A DNA stretch of 64,000 nucleotides from Pseudomonas kermanshahensis (GTDB taxonomy: Bacteria > Pseudomonadota > Gammaproteobacteria > Pseudomonadales > Pseudomonadaceae), in assembly GCF_014269205.2 (NCBI RefSeq), contig NZ_JABWRY020000001.1, forward strand, positions 4,340,001-4,404,000. Reading direction: 5' to 3'. Of the stretch, positions 9,654 through 18,117 are shown piece after piece; within the stretch, counting starts at the first letter, position 1, and every line of letters begins with the position of its first letter. The notes below the pieces were generated by a model that worked only from the letters and a program-made list of their open reading frames with translations, searched no databases and was not told where the DNA came from. The translations under genes and the position numbers were made by a program.

Positions 9654-9962
9654 ATGTCGACCATGCGAGCCTACAAACATCCCAACCCTGAAGACCTGAT
9701 CCTCGAGCGCCTGCTTTACGCCTTGAGCGACCCCGTGCGCATGGAGATCGTGCGCCACTTGGCGGGCGTGGCGGAGGCCAGCTGCGGCGAGCTGGACGGC
9801 GGCCGGCCGAAGTCGAGCATGTCGCACCATTTTCGCGTGTTGCGCGATGCGGGGTTGGTGCATACGCGTAATGTCGGCACGACCCACATGAACTCGTTGC
9901 GCAGCGAAATGCTCGACGAACGGTTCCCTGGGTTACTGGCGTGCATTCTGCGGCAGCAGTGA
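9654..9962 (+). CDS. ArsR/SmtB-type winged-helix repressor, probable xenA regulator
   Basis: The protein is 102 residues from the ATG chosen here. The winged helix spans about residues 15-95, with recognition helix KSSMSHHFRVLRDAGLV. No cysteine cluster typical of metal-sensing ArsR members is visible, so the inducer is probably not a thiophilic metal. An ATG 27 bases upstream is in frame but lies inside the palindromic operator; the chosen ATG has AAAGG about 9 bases before it. Divergent placement suggests it represses xenA and itself (inference). Confidence 0.85.
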   Translation: MSTMRAYKHPNPEDLILERLLYALSDPVRMEIVRHLAGVAEASCGELDGGRPKSSMSHHFRVLRDAGLVHTRNVGTTHMNSLRSEMLDERFPGLLACILRQQ

Positions 9963-9972
9963 TTCCTGCGCG

Positions 9973-10064
9973 GGCCTCTTCGCGGGCAAGCCCGCCCACA
10001 CGGCCCTCACTGACCTCAAAGGCAGCGCTGTACCTGTAGCAGCGGGCTTGCCCGCGAAGAGGCC
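9973..10064. repeat. REP-type palindrome
   Basis: Outer arms GGCCTCTTCGCGGGCAAGCC and its complement, with an imperfect centre. It lies between the convergent ends of the ArsR-type gene and mqo. Confidence 0.88.
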
Positions 10065-10073
10065 GGTACAGGC

Positions 10074-10106
10074 AATAAAAAAGCCACGAGGTCACCCCCG
10101 TGGCTT
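10074..10106 (-). terminator. Rho-independent terminator of mqo
   Basis: The stem AAGCCACG/CGTGGCTT (10081-10088 with 10099-10106) is followed on the minus strand by a run of T, about 20 bases after the mqo stop codon. Confidence 0.85.
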
Positions 10107-10125
10107 TCGTTCACAACAGTGTCGC

Positions 10126-11763
10126 TTACAGCGCCATGTCGTTCTCAGGCTTGCTTTCAACCGCTTTGCCTGGCGCAGCACCGAAATCGACGCTGGCATC
10201 GATCACTGGCGGCTTCTCCAACTGCAGCACTTCAGCGGTGTAGTTCCACTCTTTCTGCGTGGCGGCTGCCGAATCATTCAGCTTGGTACCGTAGCTCGGC
10301 ACGATCTCTTTGATCTTGGCTTGCCACTCAGGCGTCGCCACCTTCTCTTTGAACACGGTTTCGAGCACGTTCAGCATGATCGGCGCAGCAGTGGAAGCAC
10401 CTGGCGAGGCACCCAGCAGGCCAGCAATGGTGCGGTCCTCGGAGGCCACGACTTCGGTGCCCAGCTTCAGCACGCCGCCTTTCTCGGCATCACGCTTGAT
10501 GATCTGCACGCGCTGGCCGGCCTGCCACAGGCGCCAGTCTTCTTTCTTGGCGTTCGGGAAGTAGGTGCGCAGGGCTTCGAAGCGGTCGTCGTCAGACAGC
10601 ATCAGCTGGCCCGCGAGGTACTCCACCAGCGGGTACTGTTCGATACCGACCTTGGTCATCGGCCACACGTTGTGCAGCGTGGTGCTGCCCAGCAGGTCGA
10701 GGTACGAGCCGTTCTTCAGGAACTTGGTCGAGAAGGTCGCGAATGGCCCGAACAGGATCACGCGCTTGCCGTCCAGCACGCGGGTGTCCAGGTGCGGTAC
10801 CGACATGGGTGGCGCGCCGGTCGAGGCGATGCCGTAGGCCTTGGCCATGTGCTGCATGGCAACGGTTGGGTTCTCGGTCACCAGGAACGAGCCGCCCACC
10901 GGGAAGCCGGCGTATTCCTTGGCCTCAGGGATGCCCGACTTCTGCAGCAGCTTCAGCGCGCCGCCGCCGGCACCGATGAACAGGAACTTGGCGTCGGTGG
11001 CCGATTCGGTACCGTCCTTCAGGTTCTTGTACTCGACGTGCCAGGAGCCGTCCTTGTTGCGGGTGATGTCCTGCACTTCGCTGGACAGCTTCAGGTCAAA
11101 CTTGTCCTGGGTCTTCAGGTGGCCAACGAACTGGCGGGTGATCTCGCCGAAGTTGACGTCGGTGCCAATCGGCGTCCAGGTCACGGCCAGCTTCTGGTTA
11201 GGGTCGCGGCCTTCCATCATCAGCGGGACCCACTTGGCGATCTGCGCGTGGTCCTCGGAATACTGCATCGGGCGGAACAGCGGGCTGGCCTGCAGCGCGT
11301 CATAACGCTTCTTGAGGAACTTGATGTTGTCATCGCCCCAGACGAAGCTCATGTGCGGGGTGCTGTTGATGAACGAATGCGGGTTCTTCAGCACGCCCTG
11401 ACGCACCTGCCACGACCAGAACTGGCGGGAGATCTGGAAGGCTTCGTTGATTTCGATGGCCTTGGTGATGTTGACGTTGCCGTCTTTGTCTTCCGGGGTG
11501 TAGTTCAGCTCGGCCAGCGCGGAGTGGCCGGTACCGGCGTTGTTCCAGCCGTTGGAGCTTTCTTCGGCGACGCCGTCCAGGCGTTCGACCATTTCCATCG
11601 ACCAGCTCGGCTCCAGCTCGTGCAGCCAGACCGCCAGGGTGGAACTCATGATGCCGCCGCCGACCAGCAGCACGTCGACTTTCTTGGTTTCTACCGCGTG
11701 CGCTTGCATGACGCTCGCCGCGACAGCCAGACCCAGCAAGGTCTTGCCAGCTTTCTTGAACAT
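10126..11763 (-). CDS. mqo: Malate:quinone oxidoreductase
   Basis: This 545-residue FAD enzyme oxidises L-malate to oxaloacetate and reduces quinone, replacing or supplementing NAD-malate dehydrogenase in the TCA cycle. The FAD motif [17 protein letters not shown] follows a 23-residue hydrophobic leader, and the family signature [20 protein letters not shown] is intact. The leader ([21 protein letters not shown]) resembles a signal peptide, unlike the shorter Mqo forms that begin directly at the FAD strand. The gene stands alone, with its own terminator. Confidence 0.93.
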   Translation of the reverse strand: MFKKAGKTLLGLAVAASVMQAHAVETKKVDVLLVGGGIMSSTLAVWLHELEPSWSMEMVERLDGVAEESSNGWNNAGTGHSALAELNYTPEDKDGNVNITKAIEINEAFQISRQFWSWQVRQGVLKNPHSFINSTPHMSFVWGDDNIKFLKKRYDALQASPLFRPMQYSEDHAQIAKWVPLMMEGRDPNQKLAVTWTPIGTDVNFGEITRQFVGHLKTQDKFDLKLSSEVQDITRNKDGSWHVEYKNLKDGTESATDAKFLFIGAGGGALKLLQKSGIPEAKEYAGFPVGGSFLVTENPTVAMQHMAKAYGIASTGAPPMSVPHLDTRVLDGKRVILFGPFATFSTKFLKNGSYLDLLGSTTLHNVWPMTKVGIEQYPLVEYLAGQLMLSDDDRFEALRTYFPNAKKEDWRLWQAGQRVQIIKRDAEKGGVLKLGTEVVASEDRTIAGLLGASPGASTAAPIMLNVLETVFKEKVATPEWQAKIKEIVPSYGTKLNDSAAATQKEWNYTAEVLQLEKPPVIDASVDFGAAPGKAVESKPENDMAL

Positions 11764-12019
11764 TGATCAATCCCAATGGTTAGCACGTAAGGGAGGCCTA
11801 GGCGGGGCCTCGTGTCGTTCTGTCCTTCAGCGCGCGCTTGTTATTGATCATTGGAGTCAGCAGCCAAGAGAAACAGTGAACGCCCAGCCAATGGTCGAAT
11901 TGACCCGCCATCGCTGAAACGTTTTTCCGATTGTATCTGAATTGCCAGCACAAACAAATTGAGGGGCTGCGCGTCAAGGCGACAGGTTGTCCCAGCCACG
12001 CGGGAATATTCGACAGCGA
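11764..12019. other. Intergenic region between mqo and the ECF sigma gene
   Basis: About 350 bases separate two divergent genes. The mqo promoter should be at the left end; I saw no clear consensus for it. The right end carries the candidate iron-regulated promoter listed separately. No coding potential was seen. Confidence 0.4.
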
Positions 12020-12069
12020 TTGCAGTATTCTTCCGCCACCCCTACTATTGCGATCATTTCTCATTCGCA
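12020..12069 (+). promoter_or_regulatory. Candidate sigma-70 promoter with Fur-like site for the ECF sigma gene
   Basis: A -35 TTGCAG (12020-12025) and a -10 TACTAT (12043-12048) are 17 bases apart. Just downstream, 12049-12069 reads TGCGATCATTTCTCATTCGCA, with a TCTCATT half typical of Fur boxes; only about half of the 19-base consensus matches. Iron-starvation ECF sigma genes are usually Fur-repressed, so this is plausible but unproven. Confidence 0.45.
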
Positions 12070-12115
12070 CCAGTACGCGCTCGCGCCGGATGCCGCCGTG
12101 GTTTCGATACCTGAG

Positions 12116-12628
12116 TTGAACACCTCCATCCATACCCTGTACCACAGCCATTCGCGCTGGTTGCTTGGCTTTTTGTACCGGCGCCTGGGCAGCCGTTGCG
12201 ATGCTGCCGACCTGGTTCAGGACACGTTCCTGCGCATCCTCAACCGCCCGCGCCAATTCGATGGGGAGCGCGCTGAACGCTCCTACCTGGCCACCATCGC
12301 CCGTGGCCTGTGCGTGGACCACTGGCGGCGCCAGCGGCTGGAGCATGCATGGCTGCAACAGCTGGCGTTGCAGCCCGAAGCCGTGCAGCCCTCCCCCGAG
12401 CAGCGAGCGATCATCGTCGAAACCCTGCACGAGGTGGACGCGATGCTGTTGCGCTTGCCCAGCAAGGTGCGCCAGGCGTTTCTGCTGGCACAAATCGATG
12501 GCCTGGCCTACCGCGATATCGCCGCGCACATTGGCGTCAGCGAACGCATGATCAAGAAGTACCTGGCGCAGGCCTTTTTGCACTGCGCCATCCTTGAAGC
12601 CGAACTCGACGGCGTGCTGGTGGAATGA
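12116..12628 (+). CDS. FecI-like ECF sigma factor, iron-starvation type
   Basis: The product (170 residues from a TTG start) carries ECF region 2 (LYHSHSRWLLGFLYRRLG to DLVQDTFLRIL) and region 4 (LPSKVRQAFLLAQIDGLAYR to KKYLAQAF). It would direct transcription of the downstream TonB receptor after signalling through FecR. The start is uncertain: no ATG exists upstream in frame, and GTG 12098 is an alternative. TTG 12116 places the LYxxH motif at the usual distance from the N-terminus and lies after the candidate promoter. The fecR gene follows by 4 bases. Confidence 0.85.
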   Translation: MNTSIHTLYHSHSRWLLGFLYRRLGSRCDAADLVQDTFLRILNRPRQFDGERAERSYLATIARGLCVDHWRRQRLEHAWLQQLALQPEAVQPSPEQRAIIVETLHEVDAMLLRLPSKVRQAFLLAQIDGLAYRDIAAHIGVSERMIKKYLAQAFLHCAILEAELDGVLVE

Positions 12629-12632
12629 CGCC

Positions 12633-13598
12633 ATGAGCACACCCACACAGAAACTCAGCCACGCCAGTTTGCAGGAAGCCGCGCATTGGTACGTGCAATT
12701 GCAGGACGAGGACGCCGGCCCGCAGGTGCACCACCAGTGGCAACATTGGCTCGACCAGCACGGCGACCACCGCGCAGCCTGGCACTACGTGCAACGTGTC
12801 GGCCAGCGCTTCGCGCCTTTGCAGGCCGAAGGCGCTACCGCGGGCCGGGCCCTGCGCGAGCACGAGCCGCGCCGCTTCAGCCGGCGCACCGGGCTCAAGA
12901 CGTTGCTGGTGCTCGGCGCCAGCTCGCTGCTCGGCTGGCAGGCCTGGCGGGGTGCGCCACTGCCGGGCTGGGGTGCCGACCTTGCCACCGGCATTGGTGA
13001 AACCCGCCAAACCCGCTTGGCCGACGGCAGCCAGCTGTGGCTGGGCGCCCAGAGTGCAGTGGACCTGGAGTTCTCGGCGCTGAGCCGCGTGCTCACGTTG
13101 CGTTTTGGCGAAATCCTGGTGGAAACCGCCGCCGACTCGCGCCGGCCATTTTTTGTCGACACCGCGCAAGGGCGCATGCAAGCCCTGGGTACCCGTTTTG
13201 CGGTGTGCCAGCAGGGCGAGACCACGCGGCTGGACGTGTACGCCGGTGCGGTCGAAGTGTGCACTGCGCAGCGGGCCGAGCGCCTTATCGTCCAGGCCGG
13301 GCAGCAGGTGGTCTTCACCGCCCAGGGCATCAGCGCGCCGCGCCCGGCGCAAAGCGCGGGTGAGTCATGGATTCATCAACGCCTGAATGCCGAGGACATG
13401 CCCCTGGCGCAGCTGTTGCAGACGCTGGGCCGCTATCGCCATGGCCACCTGGGCTGGCACCCGTCGGTGGCACAGCTGTCGGTGATGGGGGCTTTTCCGC
13501 TCAACGATACCGACCGCGCACTCGACCTGCTGCAGGCGGCGCTGCCGGTTCGTGTGCAAAGGCTGACGCCCTGGTGGGTGAGCGTCGAGCCGGCGTGA
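12633..13598 (+). CDS. FecR-like anti-sigma factor / iron transport regulator
   Basis: A 321-residue inner-membrane signalling protein. The N-terminal cytoplasmic DUF4880 region (ASLQEAAHWYVQLQDEDAG to RAAWHYVQRV) contacts the sigma factor, one membrane helix lies at about residues 88-106 (TLLVLGASSLLGWQAW), and the periplasmic FecR domain follows, with the DUF4974-like C-terminus near RYRHGHLGWHPSVAQLSVMG. It lies between the sigma factor and the receptor in the standard order of cell-surface signalling systems. Confidence 0.9.
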   Translation: MSTPTQKLSHASLQEAAHWYVQLQDEDAGPQVHHQWQHWLDQHGDHRAAWHYVQRVGQRFAPLQAEGATAGRALREHEPRRFSRRTGLKTLLVLGASSLLGWQAWRGAPLPGWGADLATGIGETRQTRLADGSQLWLGAQSAVDLEFSALSRVLTLRFGEILVETAADSRRPFFVDTAQGRMQALGTRFAVCQQGETTRLDVYAGAVEVCTAQRAERLIVQAGQQVVFTAQGISAPRPAQSAGESWIHQRLNAEDMPLAQLLQTLGRYRHGHLGWHPSVAQLSVMGAFPLNDTDRALDLLQAALPVRVQRLTPWWVSVEPA

Positions 13599-13634
13599 GG
13601 AGTGGGGGCTGATGGGTGGTTGCCGATAGGTTTG

Positions 13635-13688
13635 TAGCGCCTGTGAAATCGAGCGCCGCGCGGGCGGCGCTCGATTTCACAGGCGCTA
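13635..13688. repeat. Perfect 25-bp inverted repeat between fecR-like and receptor genes
   Basis: Two 25-base arms (13635-13659 and 13664-13688) are fully complementary around the 4-base loop GCGG. The arm starts TAGCGCCTGTGAAATCGAGC, unrelated to the REP cores elsewhere in the window. It could limit read-through from the sigma/FecR genes into the receptor, or protect mRNA ends; no T-run follows it on the plus strand. Confidence 0.9.
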
Positions 13689-13818
13689 TAAAAACAACGC
13701 CATACCCCCCACAATCCTCATGCAAAAAAACCGCACCAACCGGTTCCCTTTTCCCAATCTCGTTCGGTTAACCCCTCACAACCTCCCTCAACTGACCGTA
13801 TCGACCTCAGGGACCAGC

Positions 13819-16260
13819 ATGCCGACGCCCCTCCACCCCGCCTTTCGCCTGGCGCTTGCCGCCCCGCTTTCCCTTTGTGCCGCTGCACCGCTGATGCTGC
13901 CGGCGACCTTGGCGCACGCCGAACAAGCGATCAATGCCGAGGCTGCCTTCAACATCGCCCCCGGCTCGCTGACCAGCGCCCTCAACCAGTTCAGCAGCCA
14001 GGCCGGCATCTACCTGGCCGGCAGCAACGCATTGGCCGCCGGTAAAACCAGCCAGGGCCTGCAAGGCCGCTACAGCGTCACCCAAGGGCTGGCCCGTCTG
14101 CTGCAAGGCAGCGGCCTGCAGGCTGTACCGCAAGGCAGCAGCGGCTATGTGCTGCAACCGGTCGAAGACGGCAACGCTTTGCAACTGGACGCCACCGCCA
14201 TCAACGCCGCCACCCTGGCCGTCAGCAATGGCCAGGGCGACACAGGCTACCGTGCGGTCTCCAGCGCCACGGCCAGCAAGACCAGCAGCGCCCTGGCCGA
14301 CACCCCGCGCTCGGTTTCGGTGGTGACGCGCCAGCGCATGGACGACCAGCAATCGCAAACCCTCACCGAAGTGCTCGGCTATGTACCGGGCATTTTCTCG
14401 CCACCCTTTGCCGGCGGTGACGGCCAGGCGGGCGACCTGTTCTTCATCCGTGGTTTCAACGCCACCGACTATGGCTACGGCCTGCTGCGCGATGGCCTGC
14501 GGGTGCAAGGCAACCGTTACGACACCAGCAGCGAACCCTATGGCCTCGAGCGGGTGGAAGTGTTCCGCGGCCCGACCTCGATCCTGTACGGCGAGAACGC
14601 CCCAGGTGGCGTGGTCAACCTGGTCAGCAAACGACCGACCGCCGAGGCCCGCGGCGAAGTGCAACTGAGCTATGGCTCGCACAACCGCCGCCAACTGGGT
14701 GTCGACGTCTCCGGCCCGTTGAACGATGAAGGCAATGTGCTTGGCCGCCTGGTAATGATGGGCCGCAACGCCGATACCCAGGTCAATCACCAGCCTGATG
14801 ACCGCCTCTACATCGCCCCGTCGCTGACCCTGAACTTCGACGAGTTCAACAGCCTGACCGTGCTGGCCACCTACCAGCGCGACCGTACCTTGATGGAGTT
14901 GGGCTACCCCGCGGCCGGCACCTTACTGCACAACCCCAACGGCAAGATCGACAAGGACCAGCTGTCCGGCAACCCGGACTGGGACAACTTCAAACGCGAA
15001 ACCTGGAGCCTAGGCTATGAGTTCAGCCACCGCTTCAACGACACCTGGCAGTTCCGCCAGAATTCGCGCTATATGCAGTCGCGCATCGACCGCCAGGAGA
15101 TGTGGCCAGGCAGCCTGAACAACGGCGGCTTCGGCACCACCTTGGGCAACACTGCCTACGACCGCTACAACAAGTCCATCGCCTACTCGCTGGACAACCA
15201 GTTCGAAGGCCACTTCGACAACGGTGAGTTCGAGCACACCCTGCTGCTGGGGGCGAGCCTTGACCGCACTTCGTTCAACCAGGACTGGGATGCCGGCAAC
15301 GGCGGCACCCTCAACGTGTTCAACCCGGTCTGGAATGGCAAGCCAAGCACGCCTTTACACGTGCAGAACGCCTTGCTCGAACAGACCATGTACGGCCTCT
15401 ACAGCCAGCTTCAAACCAAGGTCGACAACTGGGTGTTGCTGCTCGGCGGGCGCCTGGACCGGGTCAACAGCCAGTTCCGCAACAAAGCTGGCACCCTCAA
15501 CGCACAAGCCGACATGGACAGCTGGGACAGCGATTTCACCTGGCAGACCGGCGTGATGTACCAGTTCGAAAACGGCCTGTCGCCGTACTTCAGCTATTCC
15601 ACCGCCTTTGCCCCCACCCAGCAGACCGAGAGCAAGAGCGGCCCGCTGGACCCGACCACCAGCGAACAGTACGAAGTGGGTATCAAGTACGAGCCCAAGG
15701 GCTGGAACACCGCCTTTACCGCGTCGGTGTACGACCTGCGCAAGAAGGACGATGTGTTGTTCGACTCAAGCGTCGGCGACTACCGCCAGATCGGCGCCAG
15801 CCGCGCCAAGGGTGTGGAGCTGGAGCTCAACAGCGACCTGAGCGAAAACCTCAACATCACCGCGGCCTACACCTACACCGATTCGCGCATAACCAAGGAC
15901 GTGGCGGGCTCGCTGTATGAAGACCACCAGATGACCGGCGTGCCGCGCAACCAGGCATCGGTGTGGAGCACCTACCATTTTCGTGACGGGCTGTTGAAGG
16001 GGCTGCAGATAGGCGGTGGCGTGCGTCACTTCGACAGCACCTTCGCTTATACCCCGGCGAGCCTGTACGGCAAGCTCGATACCGGTGATGTCACGCTGGT
16101 GGATGCCAAGGTGGGGTATACCCTCGACGAAAATTGGTCAGTCGAGCTCAATGCCCGCAACCTGTTCGACAAGGAGTATGTAGCAGGCTGCAACAACGCC
16201 GGGCGTTGCTACTGGGGTGAAGAGCGGACCTTGCTCGGTACCGTTTCGTTGCGCTGGTGA
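13819..16260 (+). CDS. TonB-dependent ferri-siderophore receptor with signalling domain
   Basis: The 813-residue outer-membrane protein has a signal peptide (about 1-34, ending LAHA), an STN signalling domain (about 35-115, FNIAPGSLTSALNQFSSQAG), a plug domain (about 150-270, with VYVPGI-like and VFRGPTSILYGENAPGGVVN) and a 22-strand barrel ending in the aromatic LGTVSLRW. The STN domain marks it as a transducer that signals through the adjacent FecR and sigma factor. Earlier in-frame starts exist, but this ATG has AGGGA 5 bases upstream and begins a proper signal peptide. The siderophore is not identifiable from sequence. Confidence 0.92.
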   Translation: MPTPLHPAFRLALAAPLSLCAAAPLMLPATLAHAEQAINAEAAFNIAPGSLTSALNQFSSQAGIYLAGSNALAAGKTSQGLQGRYSVTQGLARLLQGSGLQAVPQGSSGYVLQPVEDGNALQLDATAINAATLAVSNGQGDTGYRAVSSATASKTSSALADTPRSVSVVTRQRMDDQQSQTLTEVLGYVPGIFSPPFAGGDGQAGDLFFIRGFNATDYGYGLLRDGLRVQGNRYDTSSEPYGLERVEVFRGPTSILYGENAPGGVVNLVSKRPTAEARGEVQLSYGSHNRRQLGVDVSGPLNDEGNVLGRLVMMGRNADTQVNHQPDDRLYIAPSLTLNFDEFNSLTVLATYQRDRTLMELGYPAAGTLLHNPNGKIDKDQLSGNPDWDNFKRETWSLGYEFSHRFNDTWQFRQNSRYMQSRIDRQEMWPGSLNNGGFGTTLGNTAYDRYNKSIAYSLDNQFEGHFDNGEFEHTLLLGASLDRTSFNQDWDAGNGGTLNVFNPVWNGKPSTPLHVQNALLEQTMYGLYSQLQTKVDNWVLLLGGRLDRVNSQFRNKAGTLNAQADMDSWDSDFTWQTGVMYQFENGLSPYFSYSTAFAPTQQTESKSGPLDPTTSEQYEVGIKYEPKGWNTAFTASVYDLRKKDDVLFDSSVGDYRQIGASRAKGVELELNSDLSENLNITAAYTYTDSRITKDVAGSLYEDHQMTGVPRNQASVWSTYHFRDGLLKGLQIGGGVRHFDSTFAYTPASLYGKLDTGDVTLVDAKVGYTLDENWSVELNARNLFDKEYVAGCNNAGRCYWGEERTLLGTVSLRW

Positions 16261-16273
16261 TCCCTTAAACAAA

Positions 16274-16302
16274 AGACCCCGGGCATCTGCATGACCGGGG
16301 TC
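16274..16302 (+). terminator. Terminator hairpin after the receptor gene
   Basis: The stem GACCCCGG/CCGGGGTC begins about 14 bases after the receptor stop codon. It is GC-rich with A-rich upstream sequence and only a short T tract, and may serve both convergent genes. Confidence 0.7.
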
Positions 16303-16345
16303 CTTGGATCACGCCGCAAGCGTCGCGATCAGGGTATCGCCAAGA

Positions 16346-16537
16346 TTACTGCGGCTGAGGCAGTTTATCGATTGGGCCGCAGCCACCGATGACCTTGGAG
16401 ATGGAAACCGAAGGGTGGAACAGGTAGTCGTACGAGCAGTTCTTCTGCTGGTTGTAGACTTGACCAGTGCAGCCGGACAGCAGGGCAACGCCCGAAACGA
16501 CAGCAACAGCAACAGTGGCTTTCAACAGCTTTTTCAT
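16346..16537 (-). CDS. Small YhfL-like lipoprotein (DUF4223 type)
   Basis: The 63-residue product has a lipoprotein signal peptide with lipobox LLSGC (Cys at about 23) and a short mature part. It contains NCSYDYLFHPSVSISKVIGG, which closely resembles the enterobacterial lipoprotein YhfL as I remember it (assigned to DUF4223). AAGGA precedes the ATG at a proper distance. The function of this family is unknown. The gene converges on the TonB receptor. Confidence 0.8.
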   Translation of the reverse strand: MKKLLKATVAVAVVSGVALLSGCTGQVYNQQKNCSYDYLFHPSVSISKVIGGCGPIDKLPQPQ

Positions 16538-16742
16538 ACTAAGTCCTTTAAATGAATCGTCGGCCATCGTACTGATGGCGCCCGGATCATACAGAACCAA
16601 AGCATTGGATCCAAGTCACAGAGGGCTCGATGTAACAATACGTCGCGTTATCGCAGCATTAACGGACAGTTGAAAAGTAAGCCGCCGGGGAAGATAGTCT
16701 GTAGTTCTGCCTTGCACCTGCACTATTACAGGAGTTCCCCCC

Positions 16743-17360
16743 ATGCTCGGTGTTACCGACTACGGCGCCTTCGTCATCGCCTTTATCATCGTCCTGGCCA
16801 TCCCTGGCCCGGGCAACTTTGCCTTGATCACGGCCACGGGCAAGGGTGGCATCAAGGCCGGTTTGGCGGCGACCTTCGGGGTAATCCTGGGTGACCAGGT
16901 ACTGCTGTGGCTGGCCGTGGCCGGCGTTGCCACCTTACTTGCCACCTACCCTGCCGCCTTCCACGTGGTGCAATGGGCGGGTGCTGCGTACCTGGCCTAC
17001 CTGGGCCTGCGCATGGTGCTGAGCAAACCCGGCGGCGCCCCGCGTGCAAGCCGCATGGACAACGGCCACTACTTGCGCCAAACGATGATGATCACCTTGC
17101 TCAACCCGAAGGCGATCATGTTCTACATGGCGTTTTTCCCGTTGTTCGTCGACCCGGTGAAGCACCAGGGGTTGCTGACCTTTGGCTTTCTGGCGGCGAC
17201 CGTGGCGGTGGTGACGTTCCTGTATGGGCTGATTGCGGTGGTATTGACCCACAAGCTGGCCGAACGCATGCGCGCGAACCCACGGATTGCCAACCTGTTC
17301 GAGCGGTTGGCGGGGGTTTGCCTGGTTGGGTTCGGGATCAAGCTGGCGGCGATGCGCTGA
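16743..17360 (+). CDS. LysE/RhtB-family amino acid exporter
   Basis: A 205-residue inner-membrane protein with about six hydrophobic segments and the family's N-terminal signature IPGPGNFALITATGKGGIKA. The NPKAIMFYMAFFP motif in the middle is also typical of RhtB-type exporters. AGGAG lies upstream of the ATG. It stands alone; the exported substrate is unknown (threonine or homoserine-like compounds are usual in the family). Confidence 0.88.
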   Translation: MLGVTDYGAFVIAFIIVLAIPGPGNFALITATGKGGIKAGLAATFGVILGDQVLLWLAVAGVATLLATYPAAFHVVQWAGAAYLAYLGLRMVLSKPGGAPRASRMDNGHYLRQTMMITLLNPKAIMFYMAFFPLFVDPVKHQGLLTFGFLAATVAVVTFLYGLIAVVLTHKLAERMRANPRIANLFERLAGVCLVGFGIKLAAMR

Positions 17361-17386
17361 TTCGAGATTTCCGGGGCTGCTGCGCA

Positions 17387-17476
17387 GCCCATCGCAGGCA
17401 AGCCAGCTCCTACAGGTCCTGCACTGCCTTCAAGGCTTGCGCTTTACCTGTAGGAGCTGGCTTGCCTGCGATGGGC
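17387..17476. repeat. REP-type palindrome, GCAGGCAAGCCAGCTCC class
   Basis: Arms starting GCCCATCGCAGGCAAGCCAG and closing with the complement near GGCTTGCCTGCGATGGGC. The core differs from the GCGGGCAAGCCCGC and AAGGCTGCTCC classes. It lies just after the LysE gene. Confidence 0.88.
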
Positions 17477-17745
17477 CGCAAAGCGGCCCCAGGTTTACCC
17501 AAAACGCATAAACAACAGAAGAGCGCAGTTGTCATTTCTTGAACTGTAAAGGAATGGCGAATCAGCCATACGCCCTAAAGCTAACCTTCAGTTTTTTCCC
17601 CTATCTTGTAGTCCATCTCCCAAACATACTCACGATCCGCTCAAACTGTTGCTAGTGCTTGGGTACCGGCCTGTCAACCTGTGTATAACTGCCTCCATTC
17701 GTTTGACAGCGTTGCCAGGCAGCTCCACTTACCCAAGGAGCTTTC
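17477..17745. other. Gene-free leader before the broken small genes
   Basis: About 270 bases of lower GC content without an open frame that resembles a gene. A TATAAC box near 17690 could be part of a promoter, but no well-spaced -35 was found. Confidence 0.35.
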
Positions 17746-18009
17746 ATGCGCAAGATAGTCCCCGATCCGCCCTACTCCCTCGATTCCTCGCAGATATTGC
17801 AGGACACCCTGATCCAATCCACAGAGTACGTCCTCTGTGCCCTGTCTGTAGCCCGCTAATCAGTGCAACTCAAGCCCACCTCCCCCAACTCGATCGTGAT
17901 GCAGGCAGTCATCCACGAGATGGAGGCAGTACAAAGCCTGGTTGAGTCCGCATTGATGCAATTGCAGATGCAGCCGCACATCCCCGCAGCGCCGGGCACG
18001 GTGCATTGA
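17746..18009 (+). pseudogene. Small Pseudomonas-type gene interrupted by an in-frame TAA
   Basis: An ATG with AAGGAG upstream opens a frame starting MRKIVPDPPYSLDSS, a beginning common to small Pseudomonas-restricted proteins. After 37 codons comes TAA (17857-17859), but the same frame continues for 49 further codons in the same style (QAVIHEMEAVQSLVESALMQ) and ends at TGA. A single C-to-T change from CAA would explain the stop. It could be a recent pseudogene, a truncated but expressed peptide, or a sequencing error. Function unknown. Confidence 0.65.
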
Positions 18010-18031
18010 ACGTTCGAGTAGCTGCGTACCC

Positions 18032-18086
18032 CTCCCACAGGGCTCTTCTTTATACCTGTGGGAGCGGGTTCACCCGCGAAGAGGCC
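18032..18086. repeat. Partial REP-like palindrome
   Basis: CTCCCACAG and CTGTGGGAG pair across a short centre, followed by a small hairpin GCGGGTTCACCCGC. This looks like a degenerate or rearranged REP between the two interrupted small genes. Confidence 0.65.
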
Positions 18087-18117
18087 AGGCCCGGCACTAA
18101 AGATTCCAGGGAGTTAA

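Noticed and set aside
11987..12115. N-terminal extension of the ECF sigma factor
   Set aside because: It lies across the candidate promoter and Fur-like site and has no sigma-domain similarity.
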